Assembly (NCBI RefSeq): GCF_001547525.1
Contig: NZ_CM003768.1
Span: 806,001 to 870,000 of the forward strand
Source: Burkholderia anthina
GTDB lineage: Bacteria; Pseudomonadota; Gammaproteobacteria; Burkholderiales; Burkholderiaceae
Length of the DNA: 64,000 nucleotides
Direction: 5' to 3'
Shown: piece after piece, positions 34,595 through 44,152 of the stretch
Layout: each line of letters starts with the position of its first letter
How positions within the stretch are numbered: position 1 is the first letter of the stretch
Made by a program: the position numbers and the translations under genes
Notes under the pieces: model-generated
What the model was told of the DNA's origin: nothing
Seen by the model: the letters and a program-made list of their open reading frames with translations, nothing else
Databases searched by the model: none

Positions 34595-35464
34595 TCAGTG
34601 CGCGGCGCGTGCGACCGGCGGCTCGTCAGCAGGCTGCGCGGCCCGTTCGCCGATCAGGCGCCCGCGTGCGGACAGCCGCAGCCAGTGCCGCAGCGCGATC
34701 AGCGCGCCGATCACGCTCATCATCGAGCCGGGAATCCACAGCAGCAGGCCGCCGATCTGCTGGTCGCGCATCGGGCTCAGCCACGTGAACGCGCGGCCGC
34801 AGATCGAGTAGATCGGATACAGCTCGTGCGGCGTGAAGAAGATCAGCGCGCCGAGCGCGATCTGCGGCGGGATCGCCGCGACGACGATCAGGATCCGGCG
34901 GCCCGGCGACAGCCGCGCGGGCGGCGCGGGACGCGGATCGACGACGAGCCACCAGAACAGCAGCCCGTCGATCACCATGCTCCAGTTCATCACGCGATAC
35001 AGGCGCCAGTCGAGCATCGCGATGAAGTGGATCGGCGACAGCAGCCAGAAATAGATCAGCCCGACGAACAGCACGACCGCGACGACCGGATGGAACACCA
35101 CGTCGAGCGTCGCCCGTACCGGCGCCCACGCAAGCGCGGGACGCACGAAGCGCTGCCGCCAGCGGAACGGAATGCCCGCCCGGATCGCCGCGCCCGGATA
35201 GGACAGCGCGATGAAGAACGGCCCGAGGTGATGCAGCACGAGGTGCTGCGCGCGGTGCAGGAAGAATTCGTGCTCGAAGAAATAGTCGAGCCGCGTATGC
35301 AGCGCGATGTAGAGCGCCGTCAGCCCGAACCAGAACGAGAACTGCCGCAGCGGCGACACCTTCGCCTTCTTCACGCCGCGCGCGAACAGCACGGCGGCCG
35401 TCAGCACCGCGATGACCACGGTCGGCGACGGTTCCCACGGATCGAGCCAGTACAGGAGGTTCAT
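34595..35464 (-). CDS. Cytochrome c oxidase assembly factor CtaG (caa3 type)
   Basis: 289-aa polytopic membrane protein with about seven hydrophobic segments. Conserved features are LDYFFEHEFFLHRAQHLVLH (His cluster), FIALSYPGAAIRAG, and the C-terminal DQQIGGLLLWIPGSMMSVIG. This CtaG family is linked to copper insertion into heme-copper oxidases. It is followed in the same direction upstream by PCuAC and SCO genes, forming a copper-delivery cluster. Confidence 0.9.
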   Translation of the reverse strand: MNLLYWLDPWEPSPTVVIAVLTAAVLFARGVKKAKVSPLRQFSFWFGLTALYIALHTRLDYFFEHEFFLHRAQHLVLHHLGPFFIALSYPGAAIRAGIPFRWRQRFVRPALAWAPVRATLDVVFHPVVAVVLFVGLIYFWLLSPIHFIAMLDWRLYRVMNWSMVIDGLLFWWLVVDPRPAPPARLSPGRRILIVVAAIPPQIALGALIFFTPHELYPIYSICGRAFTWLSPMRDQQIGGLLLWIPGSMMSVIGALIALRHWLRLSARGRLIGERAAQPADEPPVARAAH

Positions 35465-35474
35465 CGCGCGCGCA

Positions 35475-35921
35475 TCACTTCGCCTTGGCCGGCGATTTCA
35501 CGGCGAACGGCGCATCGACCGTTTCGCCGTCGGAGAATTTCAGGCGCAGGTGCACGGTGTCGCCCGGCTTGATCGCGTGCTTCGGCTCCTCGAGCATGAA
35601 GTGATAGCCGCCCGGCGCGATGTCGACCTTGCCGCGCGCGGGGATGGTCAGCTTGTCGACCATTTCCATCTTCTGCGTCGAGCCGTTCGATACCGTCTGG
35701 TGCAGCATCGCCATCCCGTAGTCGGGGCTGTCGACGTCGACGAGGTCGATCGGCTTGTCGCCGGTGTTCACGAGCGTCACGTAGCCGCCGGCGGGCAGCT
35801 TGTTCGGCAGCCAGCGCACCCACGCGTTCTGCGCGCTGATCGCGCCGGCGGCATATGCGTGGGCGCCGGCGCACAGCGCGGCGAGGAGGGCGAGCGTCTT
35901 GAGTGTCGTTTTCGTGTTCAT
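35475..35921 (-). CDS. Periplasmic copper chaperone PCuAC
   Basis: 148-aa protein from the ATG at 35921, with a Sec signal peptide (MNTKTTLKTLALLAALCAGA, cleavage after AYA). The H(M)X10MX21HXM-type copper site is seen as MLHQTVSNGSTQKMEM and YHFMLEEP. It delivers Cu(I) to the oxidase CuA/CuB centres together with the SCO protein encoded 8 bp upstream in the same operon. The C-terminus is Lys-rich. Confidence 0.92.
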   Translation of the reverse strand: MNTKTTLKTLALLAALCAGAHAYAAGAISAQNAWVRWLPNKLPAGGYVTLVNTGDKPIDLVDVDSPDYGMAMLHQTVSNGSTQKMEMVDKLTIPARGKVDIAPGGYHFMLEEPKHAIKPGDTVHLRLKFSDGETVDAPFAVKSPAKAK

Positions 35922-35929
35922 GGCGCGGT

Positions 35930-36544
35930 TCAGGTCGTGGAGGCGGTGTCGATGATCCGGCGCACATCGGCGGCGATGGCGTCGGGCGAATCGCGATCGG
36001 TCGCGAGCAGGCGTGCGCGGCCGGTCGCGTCGAAGATGTAGACGGCCGAGCTGTGCGTGACTTCGTAGCCGCCGGACGGATCGCGTTTTTCCATCTGGTA
36101 CGCGACGCGATAGCGCTTGGCGAGCGACTCGATCTGGCCGTCGGTGCCGGTCAGCCCGCGCGCATGCGCGGGGTCGAACGCGGCGACATAGGACTGCATC
36201 GCCTGCGGCGTATCGCGCGCGGGATCGACCGATACGAACAGGATGCGCACGTTGTCCGCCCGGGGGCCGAGCTTCGCGAGCACGTCCATCAGCCGCGCCA
36301 AGGTTTCGGGGCAGACATCGGGGCAGTGCGTGTAGCCGAAGTAGACGAGCGCGACCCGGCCGCGGAACGCATCGGCGTCGACGGGACGGCCGTCGCCGCC
36401 CGTCAGCCTGAACGACAGGTCGGGCAGGTGGCCGGTGACGTTGGTCAGGTTCCAGCGCGGCTCGTCGCGCGTGCACGCGGCGAGCGCCACGGCGGCGGCG
36501 AGGGCCGCGGACCTGCGGATGAGGCGGGAGAGGCGAAACGGCAT
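35930..36544 (-). CDS. SCO1/SenC copper-delivery lipoprotein
   Basis: 204 aa from the ATG at 36544. Signal peptide with lipobox LAAC (Cys24) indicates a membrane-anchored lipoprotein. The thioredoxin-like fold has the copper-binding CPDVC motif (YFGYTHCPDVCPETLARLMD) and the distal His in GYEVTHSSAVYIF. It assembles CuA in cytochrome oxidase. First gene of the leftward SCO-PCuAC-CtaG cluster. Confidence 0.94.
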   Translation of the reverse strand: MPFRLSRLIRRSAALAAAVALAACTRDEPRWNLTNVTGHLPDLSFRLTGGDGRPVDADAFRGRVALVYFGYTHCPDVCPETLARLMDVLAKLGPRADNVRILFVSVDPARDTPQAMQSYVAAFDPAHARGLTGTDGQIESLAKRYRVAYQMEKRDPSGGYEVTHSSAVYIFDATGRARLLATDRDSPDAIAADVRRIIDTASTT

Positions 36545-36753
36545 CCTGGGCTCGATCGGGCGAAATGGGTGACCGGCCGGCGCGATGCCATGCGTCGCGC
36601 GGCAGGCGGTTGCGACTGTAGCGCAATTCGCGCGCCTGCGTCCTTTTGAAACCGGTACGGTGCCGGCCAGCGGGGCAATATGTCGCAGTTGACGCGGTGG
36701 GCGGCGCGAAGTCCGCGCTGCCCGGTTTCGCCCATCTGGGGGCGCAGGCGCGG

Positions 36754-36806
36754 TAAGATGCGCACAACTCCATTCGCGCAGCGGCGGCCGGCGTGTGCCG
36801 GCCGCC
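36754..36806 (+). promoter_or_regulatory. Candidate -10 and 5'-UTR hairpin upstream of otsB
   Basis: TAAGAT at 36754-36759 is a plausible -10. A perfect 10-bp stem (GGCGGCCGGC gtgt GCCGGCCGCC, 36783-36806) then lies 17 bp before the otsB ATG. There is no T-run, so it is more likely a leader structure than a terminator. Confidence 0.45.
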
Positions 36807-36823
36807 CTCAGACTATCGAATCG

Positions 36824-37576
36824 ATGCAATCCGTTCCGGCTTCCCTGTCCCTGACCGATACCGCGTTCTTCTTCGACTTCGACGGCACGCTCGTCGAGCT
36901 GGCGCCGACGCCCGACAGCATTCGCGTTCCGCCGTCGCTGCTGACGCTGCTCGACGAATTGTCGCGCCGCTCGCACGGCGCGGTCGCGATCGTGTCCGGG
37001 CGCGGCATCGACAACCTCGACACGTTCCTGAAGATGCCCGACCTGCCGATCGCCGGCCTGCACGGCGCGGAGCGCCGCGACGCGAACGGCGACACGCAGC
37101 GCATCGGCTTCAACGACGAACGCCTGCTGCGCATCGAGCGCGAGCTTGCCGACGTGGTCGACCGCCATCCGGGCATGCTGCTCGAAATCAAGGGCGCGGC
37201 CGTCGCGCTGCACTTTCGCAATGCGCCCGAGCGCGAGGCGGTGGCGCGCGAGGCGGCCGAGCGCCTCGTCGCCGACTATGCGGATGCGTACGTGCTTCAA
37301 CCGGGCAAGATGGTGTTCGAGATCAAGCCGAAGGGCGTCGACAAGGGCCGCGCGCTGGCCGCGTTCCTCGACGAGCCGCCCTTTGCGGGCCGCGTGCCGC
37401 TGTTCGCGGGCGACGACCTGACCGACGAGAAGGGCTTCGCGGTGGTCAATGCGCGCGGCGGCCTGTCGATCAAGGTCGGCGCGGGCGAGACGTCCGCGCG
37501 CATGCGGCTCGATTCGGTCGACGCCCTGCATGAGCAGATCGCACGCTGGCTCGGCGCGGGGCAGCCGCACGCATGA
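36824..37576 (+). CDS. otsB: Trehalose-6-phosphate phosphatase
   Basis: 250-aa HAD-superfamily enzyme that dephosphorylates trehalose 6-phosphate. Motif I is FFDFDGTLVEL (about 15-25), then IVSGRGIDNLDTF, GLHGAERRD, and motif IV FAGDDLTDEKGFAVVN. The start at 36824 (MQSVPASLSL) is preferred over the longer frame from 36680. It overlaps otsA by 4 bp, so phosphatase and synthase are made together for osmoprotectant trehalose. Confidence 0.95.
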   Translation: MQSVPASLSLTDTAFFFDFDGTLVELAPTPDSIRVPPSLLTLLDELSRRSHGAVAIVSGRGIDNLDTFLKMPDLPIAGLHGAERRDANGDTQRIGFNDERLLRIERELADVVDRHPGMLLEIKGAAVALHFRNAPEREAVAREAAERLVADYADAYVLQPGKMVFEIKPKGVDKGRALAAFLDEPPFAGRVPLFAGDDLTDEKGFAVVNARGGLSIKVGAGETSARMRLDSVDALHEQIARWLGAGQPHA

Positions 37577-38958
37577 GCCGGCTCATCATCGTTTCAAACC
37601 GCGTCGCGCCGATCTCGGAAGGCGAACCGGCGGCGGGCGGCCTTGCGATCGGCGTCTACGACGCGCTGAAGGAAACCGGCGGCATGTGGTTCGGCTGGAG
37701 CGGCGACGTGGTCGCGTCCGGCGCGCCGCAGCCGCAGATCCGCATCGAGGAGCGCGGGCCCGTGACGTTCGCGACCGTCGGGCTGTCGCGCCGCGATTAC
37801 GACCAGTATTACCGCGGTTTCTCGAACGCGACGCTCTGGCCCGCGTTCCATTACCGCGCGGACCTGATCCAGTACGATCGCCACGAATTCGACGGCTACC
37901 GCCGCGTCAACGTGTGGCTCGCGCAGCAGCTCGTGCCGCTGCTGCAGGACGACGACGTGATCTGGGTGCACGACTATCATCTGATTCCGTTCGCGCGCGC
38001 GCTGCGCGACGCCGGCGTGAAGAACCGCATCGGCTTCTTCCTGCACATCCCGTTTCCGGCCGCGCAGGTGCTCGTCAACGTGCCGCCGCACCGCGAGCTC
38101 GTCGAGTCGCTGTGCGCGTTCGATCTGCTCGGCTTCCAGACCGAGCCCGACCTGCGCGCGTTCTGCGACTACGTCGAGTTCGAGGCGGGCGGCGACGTCG
38201 AGCGCGACGGGAATACGGTAAGCGTGCATGCGTTCGGTCAGACGCTGCGCGCGGCCGCCTATCCGATCGGCGTGTATCCGGACGAGATCGCGTCGCTCGC
38301 GCAGGCGGGCGAAAACGGCAAGGCGGTGCGTACGCTCGCGACGTCGCTACGCGGGCGGCAACTGATCATGAGCGTCGACCGGCTCGATTATTCGAAAGGG
38401 CTCGTCGAGCGCTTCCGGGCCTTCGAGAAGCTGCTCGAGCACCAGGCGTCGATTCGCAACCGCGTGTCGTTCCTGCAGATCGCGCCGTCGACGCGCGCGG
38501 ACCTGCGCGCATACCAGGACATCCGCCTGCAGCTCGAGGCGGAATCGGGGCGCATCAACGGGCGCTACGCGGAACTCGACTGGGCGCCGATCCTCTACAT
38601 TCACCGCCAGTACGACCGCCAGCTGCTGGCCGCGCTGTACCGGCTCGCGCGCGTGGGCTTCGTGACGCCGCTGCGCGACGGGATGAACCTCGTCGCGAAG
38701 GAGTACGTGTCCGCGCAGAATCCGGACGATCCGGGCGTGCTGGTGCTGTCGCGCTTCGCGGGCGCCGCACGCGAGCTTACCGGCGCGCTGATCGTCAATC
38801 CGATCGATATCGACGGGATGGCCGATGCGCTGTCGCAGGCATTGACGATGCCGCTCGCCGAGCGGCGCGCGCGCTACGCGGACATGATCGCGCAGCTTCG
38901 CGAGAACAACGTGTCGGTGTGGCGGGACAATTTCCTGCGCGATCTGCAGCAGGTCTGA
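37573..38958 (+). CDS. otsA: Alpha,alpha-trehalose-phosphate synthase (UDP-forming)
   Basis: 461-aa GT20 enzyme joining UDP-glucose and glucose 6-phosphate. Motifs: [10 protein letters not shown] (N-terminal loop), [16 protein letters not shown]-like [59 protein letters not shown], and C-terminal [15 protein letters not shown]. Full length. ATGA overlap with otsB. Confidence 0.96.
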   Translation: MSRLIIVSNRVAPISEGEPAAGGLAIGVYDALKETGGMWFGWSGDVVASGAPQPQIRIEERGPVTFATVGLSRRDYDQYYRGFSNATLWPAFHYRADLIQYDRHEFDGYRRVNVWLAQQLVPLLQDDDVIWVHDYHLIPFARALRDAGVKNRIGFFLHIPFPAAQVLVNVPPHRELVESLCAFDLLGFQTEPDLRAFCDYVEFEAGGDVERDGNTVSVHAFGQTLRAAAYPIGVYPDEIASLAQAGENGKAVRTLATSLRGRQLIMSVDRLDYSKGLVERFRAFEKLLEHQASIRNRVSFLQIAPSTRADLRAYQDIRLQLEAESGRINGRYAELDWAPILYIHRQYDRQLLAALYRLARVGFVTPLRDGMNLVAKEYVSAQNPDDPGVLVLSRFAGAARELTGALIVNPIDIDGMADALSQALTMPLAERRARYADMIAQLRENNVSVWRDNFLRDLQQV

Positions 38959-38981
38959 CTGGATTGCACCCGCTGCAATTG

Positions 38982-39015
38982 AAAAAGCCGCCGTGCGCAA
39001 GCAAGGCGGCTTTTT
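38982..39015. terminator. Terminator after otsA
   Basis: AAAAAGCCGCC and GGCGGCTTTTT flank a 12-nt loop. The symmetrical A/T runs let it serve both otsBA and the convergent ABC exporter gene (stop at 39037). Confidence 0.88.
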
Positions 39016-39036
39016 CGTCGGCGGTATGCCGGCGCG

Positions 39037-40872
39037 TCAGGCCACGCGTTCGCCGGTCGGCGTGTTGCCGTCGGCGGGCGCCGCGTGATGGCGGCCGTGC
39101 TGCTTCGCGAGCAGGTCGCGGTACAGGCCGGGACGGTTGCGCAGCACGTCGGGCGGGCCGTCGTCGATCACCTTGCCGTTGCTCATCACGATGATGCGGT
39201 CGAAGTTGCGCAGCGTCGACAGGCGGTGCGCGATCGCGATCACCGTGCGGCCGACCATCAGGCGGTCGAGCGCGCTCTGGATCGCTTCCTCGGACGCGCT
39301 GTCGAGCGCCGACGTCGCTTCGTCGAGCAGCAGGATCGGCGCATCCTTCAGGATCGCGCGCGCGATCGCGATGCGCTGGCGCTGGCCGCCCGACAGCTTG
39401 ACGCCGCGGTCGCCGACGATCGTGTCATAGCCTTCCGGCATCGCCTCGATGAATTCCGCGCAGCGCGCGTCGCGCGCCGCGGCGAGCACTTCCTCGCGGG
39501 TCGCGTCGGGGCGGCCGTACGCGATGTTGTCGTAGATCGTCCGGTGCAGCAGCGAGATGTCCTGCGGCACCAGCGCGATCGCATGGCGCAGGCTGTCCTG
39601 CGTGATGCCCTTCACGTCCTGGCCGTCGATCTTCACGACACCGTCCTGCGTGTCGTAGAAGCGCTGCAGGAGCGCCAGCACGGTCGACTTGCCGGCGCCC
39701 GACTTGCCGATCAGGCCGACGCGCTGGCCCGGCTCGATATGGAGGTCGAAATGGTCGAGGATCGCGCGGCGGTGAGGGTACGCGAACGTCACGCGCTCGA
39801 AGTCGACGCGGCCGCCCGTGGCCGACAGCGGTTGCGCGTCGGAACGGTCGGGCATCCCGTGCGGTTCGAGCAACGTCTTCACCGCTTCGGACAGGCGTGC
39901 GACGTGCTGCGTGACGTCGACGAGCGCGACCGCGAGGTCGCGCGTGCCGTGCAGGATCGTGAAGCCGAGCGAGCTGACGAGCACGATGTCGCCCGACGTC
40001 GCGCGGCCCTGGTCCCACAGCCACAGCGCCCAGCCGAGCAGGCCGGCGGACAGCATCGCGGTGATCACCGCGTGCAGCAGGCGCAGCTTTTCGAGATAGA
40101 GCAGGCTTTGCTGGCGCGCATCCATCTCCGCCTTCACCGTCGCGCTGAAGCGCTTCTGTTCGCGCAGCGTCATCCCGAACGCGCGCACGAGGCCCATGTT
40201 GCCGATCACGTCGACGAGCTCGCCGTCGACCGCTGCGGCCTTCGCCGCGAATGCGTGATGGCGTGCCGAGCCGCGGCCGGCCAGCTTGAACAGGATGACG
40301 GACAGCACGGCCGAACAGCCGAGCAGGCCGGCCGCCATCAGCGGATTGACGACGATGATCATCAGGATCGCGCCCATCACCGCGATGCACGGCGGCAGCA
40401 CGTTCCACGCCATCGTGTTCTCCGACGTGTAGACCGCGTTCGACGTGGCCGTGATGCGGCTGGCGAGCGTGCCCGGCTGCTTCTCCGAGTAATACGTCGG
40501 CGAATGGCCGATCAGGTACTGGAACAGGTCGCGCCGCAGGTCGCCGGTGACCGCGACGAACGTGTGCGCGGCGACCCAGCCGCCGACGCGCCACAGCAGG
40601 TTGTCGGCCGCGATCAGGCCGACGAGCAGCGCGAACGCGCTCCACAGCGGGCCGGGATGATGCCGCCCGGTCGCCAGCACGTCGATCAGGTGCTTGATCG
40701 CATATTGGGAGCCGAGCGCGCAGCCGACGGCGGCCAGCACGCTGCAGAGCACCACCAGGTGCGCGACCGGGTGCAGGCGGATGTAGCGGAACAGGAACGC
40801 GATCGGCCGATGCGCGTAGCTCGACAGCTTCGCGTTGTGGGCATTGCGCTGGGCAGGGGTGAGAGATTCCAA
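39037..40872 (-). CDS. ABC exporter, fused membrane and ATPase domains
   Basis: Half-transporter of about 611 aa if begun at the TTG at 40872 (LESLTPAQRNAHNAKLS). The frame is open to 41061, but the upstream residues look non-coding. The six-helix type-1 ABC membrane domain is at about 20-310. The ATPase at about 345-590 has Walker A GLIGKSGAGKST, Q-loop VPQDIS, signature LSGGQRQRIAIARA, Walker B ILLLDEATSALD and H-loop AHRLS. The layout is that of lipid or peptide exporters; substrate unknown. Start codon uncertain. Confidence 0.88.
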   Translation of the reverse strand: MESLTPAQRNAHNAKLSSYAHRPIAFLFRYIRLHPVAHLVVLCSVLAAVGCALGSQYAIKHLIDVLATGRHHPGPLWSAFALLVGLIAADNLLWRVGGWVAAHTFVAVTGDLRRDLFQYLIGHSPTYYSEKQPGTLASRITATSNAVYTSENTMAWNVLPPCIAVMGAILMIIVVNPLMAAGLLGCSAVLSVILFKLAGRGSARHHAFAAKAAAVDGELVDVIGNMGLVRAFGMTLREQKRFSATVKAEMDARQQSLLYLEKLRLLHAVITAMLSAGLLGWALWLWDQGRATSGDIVLVSSLGFTILHGTRDLAVALVDVTQHVARLSEAVKTLLEPHGMPDRSDAQPLSATGGRVDFERVTFAYPHRRAILDHFDLHIEPGQRVGLIGKSGAGKSTVLALLQRFYDTQDGVVKIDGQDVKGITQDSLRHAIALVPQDISLLHRTIYDNIAYGRPDATREEVLAAARDARCAEFIEAMPEGYDTIVGDRGVKLSGGQRQRIAIARAILKDAPILLLDEATSALDSASEEAIQSALDRLMVGRTVIAIAHRLSTLRNFDRIIVMSNGKVIDDGPPDVLRNRPGLYRDLLAKQHGRHHAAPADGNTPTGERVA

Positions 40873-41431
40873 AATATGCGTGCGGTGATTCGGTGATTGA
40901 GCGTGGCGGCTGGATCGCAGGCCGGCGCGCTCGGACTGAATAATCCGGCATTGTAAACAAGGCCGCGCGTCGCGCTGCGCGAATCTTGCCTTGGCCAGGG
41001 GCTCGCGTTCGATTTTGAGATAAAATCCGGCATCCCGTCCTGCCGCGTGTGCCGAAATCACGCTGCCGGCAGCTGCGGGTTAACGAGGATCGCCAAAACG
41101 GCCTTCCACTCTAGAACGGACGCCCGAGTCCGCGGGTTGCAAAGTGTTGCGCCTTTGTAACAAAGTAAAGAGTTTGAAATGTCGTGCGCCGTATCGGGAT
41201 TAACCCTAGATAATCGGCTCCGGGTTCGATTCCAGGTTTTTTACGAACCCCTGTCAACGGGTCTTCGTTTCAAACGTTCTATGCCTGTCGCGTCGACGAC
41301 GCTCCTTGAGCAGCGCGGGTTCGACGCCCCGGCAGGCTGATTCGTCCGACTTTCGGACGACATGCATCCCGGCCCCCCCGGCAGGTTGCCGACCCATACC
41401 TGGTTTTTTGCCGATTTTTTAGGAGTTACGC
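40873..41431. other. Long intergenic region with structured leader before the glycosyltransferase
   Basis: No gene seen. The glycosyltransferase-proximal half carries a perfect hairpin TCGTCCGA ctt TCGGACGA (41342-41360). Then, right before the start codon, CAGGT...ACCTG plus GTTTTTT (41382-41408) resembles a weak intrinsic terminator. A TAGGAG ribosome site follows at about 41420. The pattern could be an attenuation leader. A possible -10 (TAGATAAT) lies near 41206-41213. Confidence 0.5.
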
Positions 41432-42496
41432 ATGCGAATCGCCCAAATCGCTCCGTTGCATGAAGCGGTGCCCCCGAAACTGTACGGCGGTACCGAGCGA
41501 GTGGTGTCCTATCTCACCGAAGCACTCGTCGAGATGGGGCATGACGTCACGCTCTTCGCGAGCGGCGATTCGCAGACCTCCGCGAAGCTCGAAGCGTGCT
41601 GGCCGCAGGCGCTGCGCCTCGACCCGACCATCCGCGACGTGATGGCCCCGCACATGCTGCTCCTCGAGCAGGTGCGCCGCCGCGCGGAAGAGTTCGATGT
41701 CCTGCACTGCCACATCGACTACTACCCGTTCTCGCTGTTCTCGCGCCAGCCGGTCCCGCATCTGACGACGATGCACGGCCGTCTCGACCTGCCGGAGCTG
41801 CAGCCGATCTTCAACGCATTCAGCGACGTGCCGGTCGTGTCGATCTCCGACAACCAGCGCATCCCGCTGCCGCAGGCGAACTGGCTGTCGACCGTGTATC
41901 ACGGCCTGCCGGAAAACCTGCTGACGCCGATCCCGAACGTGAAGCCGAGCTACCTCGCGTTCCTCGGCCGCATCTCGCCGGAAAAGCGCGTCGACACCGC
42001 GATCCGCATCGCCGAGCAGGCCGGCCTGCCGATCAAGATCGCCGCGAAGCTCGACAAGGCCGACCGCGCGTACTACGAAGAGAAGATCAAGCCGCTGTTC
42101 GCGCTGCCGCACGTCGAGTACATCGGTGAAATCAGCGAAGCCGAAAAGACCGAATTCCTCGGCAACGCGCACGCGCTGCTGTTCCCGATCGACTGGCCGG
42201 AGCCGTTCGGCCTGGTGATGATCGAGGCAATGGCCTGCGGCACGCCGGTGATCGCGTTCAAGCGCGGCTCGGTGCCGGAAGTGATTGACAACGGCGTGTC
42301 GGGCTTCGTCGTCGAAGACGAACTGTCGGCCGTCGCCGCGCTCAAGCGCCTCGATACGCTGCCGCGCGAGAAGGTTCGCGCCGCGTTCGAAGCCCGTTTC
42401 TCGTCGAAGGTGATGGCGCAGAACTACGTGAAGGGCTACGAGGAACTGCTGCGCCAGAAGCGCCGCACGGTGCTCCGCGAAGTCAACGCGAGCTGA
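41432..42496 (+). CDS. GT4-family glycosyltransferase
   Basis: 354-aa GT-B retaining glycosyltransferase. The N-terminal MRIAQIAPLHEAVPPKLYGG and TERVVSYLTEALVEMGHDVT are the acceptor-side loop. The nucleotide-sugar domain starts near SYLAFLGRISPEKRVDTAIR, and the EX7E motif is EPFGLVMIEAMACGTPV. No signal or membrane segment. It stands alone with an unusually long leader, so no pathway can be assigned. Confidence 0.9.
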   Translation: MRIAQIAPLHEAVPPKLYGGTERVVSYLTEALVEMGHDVTLFASGDSQTSAKLEACWPQALRLDPTIRDVMAPHMLLLEQVRRRAEEFDVLHCHIDYYPFSLFSRQPVPHLTTMHGRLDLPELQPIFNAFSDVPVVSISDNQRIPLPQANWLSTVYHGLPENLLTPIPNVKPSYLAFLGRISPEKRVDTAIRIAEQAGLPIKIAAKLDKADRAYYEEKIKPLFALPHVEYIGEISEAEKTEFLGNAHALLFPIDWPEPFGLVMIEAMACGTPVIAFKRGSVPEVIDNGVSGFVVEDELSAVAALKRLDTLPREKVRAAFEARFSSKVMAQNYVKGYEELLRQKRRTVLREVNAS

Positions 42497-42531
42497 TTGC
42501 GGGCCGCCGCCGCATGGCGGCGCGCGACCGT

Positions 42532-42567
42532 ACGACGCCCCGTCCGGGTCTTCCGGCGGGGCGTCGT
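42532..42567 (+). terminator. Hairpin after the glycosyltransferase
   Basis: ACGACGCCCCG and CGGGGCGTCGT form a perfect 11-bp stem with a 14-nt loop, 36 bp past the stop. No T-run, so termination strength is uncertain. Confidence 0.6.
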
Positions 42568-42731
42568 CACATCCGCGGCGCGGATGTGTTGTATTCTCGC
42601 CGCGCCCGGCGCCGCGAACCCGCTTCGAAGCGGCCCGGCACGCCATCCGGCCATCTGTCCAGACGGTAATGTCCCTATAATGGCCGTGCCGTGAAATCCG
42701 GCCCGGTACGAATATCCAGAGGAGAGCAGTC

Positions 42732-43541
42732 TTGGCGAGAACGAAAACCACGCGCGCAGCGCCGGCCCCCGGCGCCGGTGTGATCTTCGCGTTGCGCGCG
42801 ATCGGTCTCGTGCTGCTCGCGCGCTGGCTGTTCTCGATGTCCCAGATGGGCTATCGCTCGTCGCTGTCGGCGATGGTGTCGTCGCCGTGGGCATTCATCT
42901 ACCTCATCCTGATCTTCCTGCTGCTCGCGCTGCCGGGTGCCGCCGCACGGGCCGAGCGGCCGTTCCATCCGCTGCCGCAGTGGCTGCGCCAGGCGCTGCG
43001 CGTGTTCGCGCTGATCGGTTTCCTGTTCGCGGTGTGGTCGATCGGCGCCTTCACGTGGGCGGCCGGCTGGCGCCGCGCGCTGCACGCGGTGACGGCCACC
43101 AACGGCTGGCTCGTCGCTGCGCCGGCGCTGTACGCGGCGATCGTGTGGATCTGCCGGCCGCGGCCGCTGTGGCGGACCAACGTGGCCGCGCGCCGCTTCG
43201 CGGTCGGCCGGTATGCGATCTCGCTCGACATGCTGACGCGCACCGCGATCGTCTGGATGGAAAGCCGCAAGGTCGGCCAGTACGACGCGCGCGAACTGTC
43301 GGTGCGCTGGCCCGGCCGCGCGGCGCCCGCCGCGGGCGAACAGGGCGAGCAAGGCGCGCAGCCGGCGGTCGTGCCGCCGCGTCGCGGCAGCCTGTTCAAT
43401 CGACCGAAGGTGGAGCTGCTGTGGGATTCGCCGGCGGCTGTCGGCCACAACCGGCAGATCGTGATGCGCACGCCGCTCGCGACCGAAGGCGACCGCGTCG
43501 CGGTGCTCGCGCTCGACGCGGCGCTCAAGCAAATCGTCTGA
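42732..43541 (+). CDS. Hypothetical inner-membrane protein
   Basis: 269 aa from a TTG at 42732 preceded by a strong GAGGAGAG site. Four hydrophobic segments are visible at about 17-35, 50-68, 88-108 and 122-140 (VIFALRAIGLVLLARWLF, FIYLILIFLLLALPG, VFALIGFLFAVWSIGAFTWA, GWLVAAPALYAAIVWIC). A soluble C-terminal region of about 125 residues follows, with no recognised domain. It is 38 bp upstream of a DUF2214 membrane gene, probably one operon. Confidence 0.75.
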   Translation: MARTKTTRAAPAPGAGVIFALRAIGLVLLARWLFSMSQMGYRSSLSAMVSSPWAFIYLILIFLLLALPGAAARAERPFHPLPQWLRQALRVFALIGFLFAVWSIGAFTWAAGWRRALHAVTATNGWLVAAPALYAAIVWICRPRPLWRTNVAARRFAVGRYAISLDMLTRTAIVWMESRKVGQYDARELSVRWPGRAAPAAGEQGEQGAQPAVVPPRRGSLFNRPKVELLWDSPAAVGHNRQIVMRTPLATEGDRVAVLALDAALKQIV

Positions 43542-43579
43542 CACGGCCCGCGCACGGACGCGGGCGACAAGGAGGCGCG

Positions 43580-44044
43580 ATGATCGTCCGTTGGTTGCTG
43601 GCTGCCATCCACCTGAGTGCGTTCGGCGTCGCGTTTGCCGCGATCGCGGCGCGTAACCGCGCGTTGCGCCGGCTCGTCGCGTCGGCGCAGGCGGCCGATT
43701 TGCCCGGCGTGTTCAAGGCGGATGCGCTCTGGGGGCTGTCCGCGCTCGTCCTGATCGCGACGGGCCTCGCGCGTGCGTTCGGCGGTTTCGAAAAAGGGAC
43801 CGCGTACTACCTGCACGAACCGCTCTTTCACCTGAAGATGACCGCGCTCGTGCTGATCCTGCTGCTCGAGGTCGTGCCGATGCTGGGGCTGATCCGCTGG
43901 CGTGTCGCCGCGCGGCGGCAGCAGATGCCCGATATCGGCCGTGCGCGCACCTATGTGCGGATCGGCCACTGGCAGGCGGTGCTGGTGATCGTCATCGTGT
44001 TCGCCGCGTCGGGGATGGCGCGGGGAATCGGTGCGGCCGGCTAG
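43580..44044 (+). CDS. DUF2214-family membrane protein
   Basis: 154-aa protein with four hydrophobic helices (MIVRWLLAAIHLSAFGVAFA; LWGLSALVLIATGLARAFGG; HLKMTALVLILLLEVVPMLG; VLVIVIVFAASGMARG). The pattern of His and Gly residues (HLSAF, FHLKM) matches DUF2214, a family of unknown function. GGAGGCG ribosome site 5 nt before the ATG at 43580. Confidence 0.85.
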   Translation: MIVRWLLAAIHLSAFGVAFAAIAARNRALRRLVASAQAADLPGVFKADALWGLSALVLIATGLARAFGGFEKGTAYYLHEPLFHLKMTALVLILLLEVVPMLGLIRWRVAARRQQMPDIGRARTYVRIGHWQAVLVIVIVFAASGMARGIGAAG

Positions 44045-44152
44045 GTGCGGCTGGCTAAGGACGCCCGGTTAGGGACGCCCGGTCGGTGATCCCCGGCTAG
44101 AGGCGGCCGCCCGGGCGTGACCGGGCGACGTTGCCGCCCGGTCGGTCCGTGC

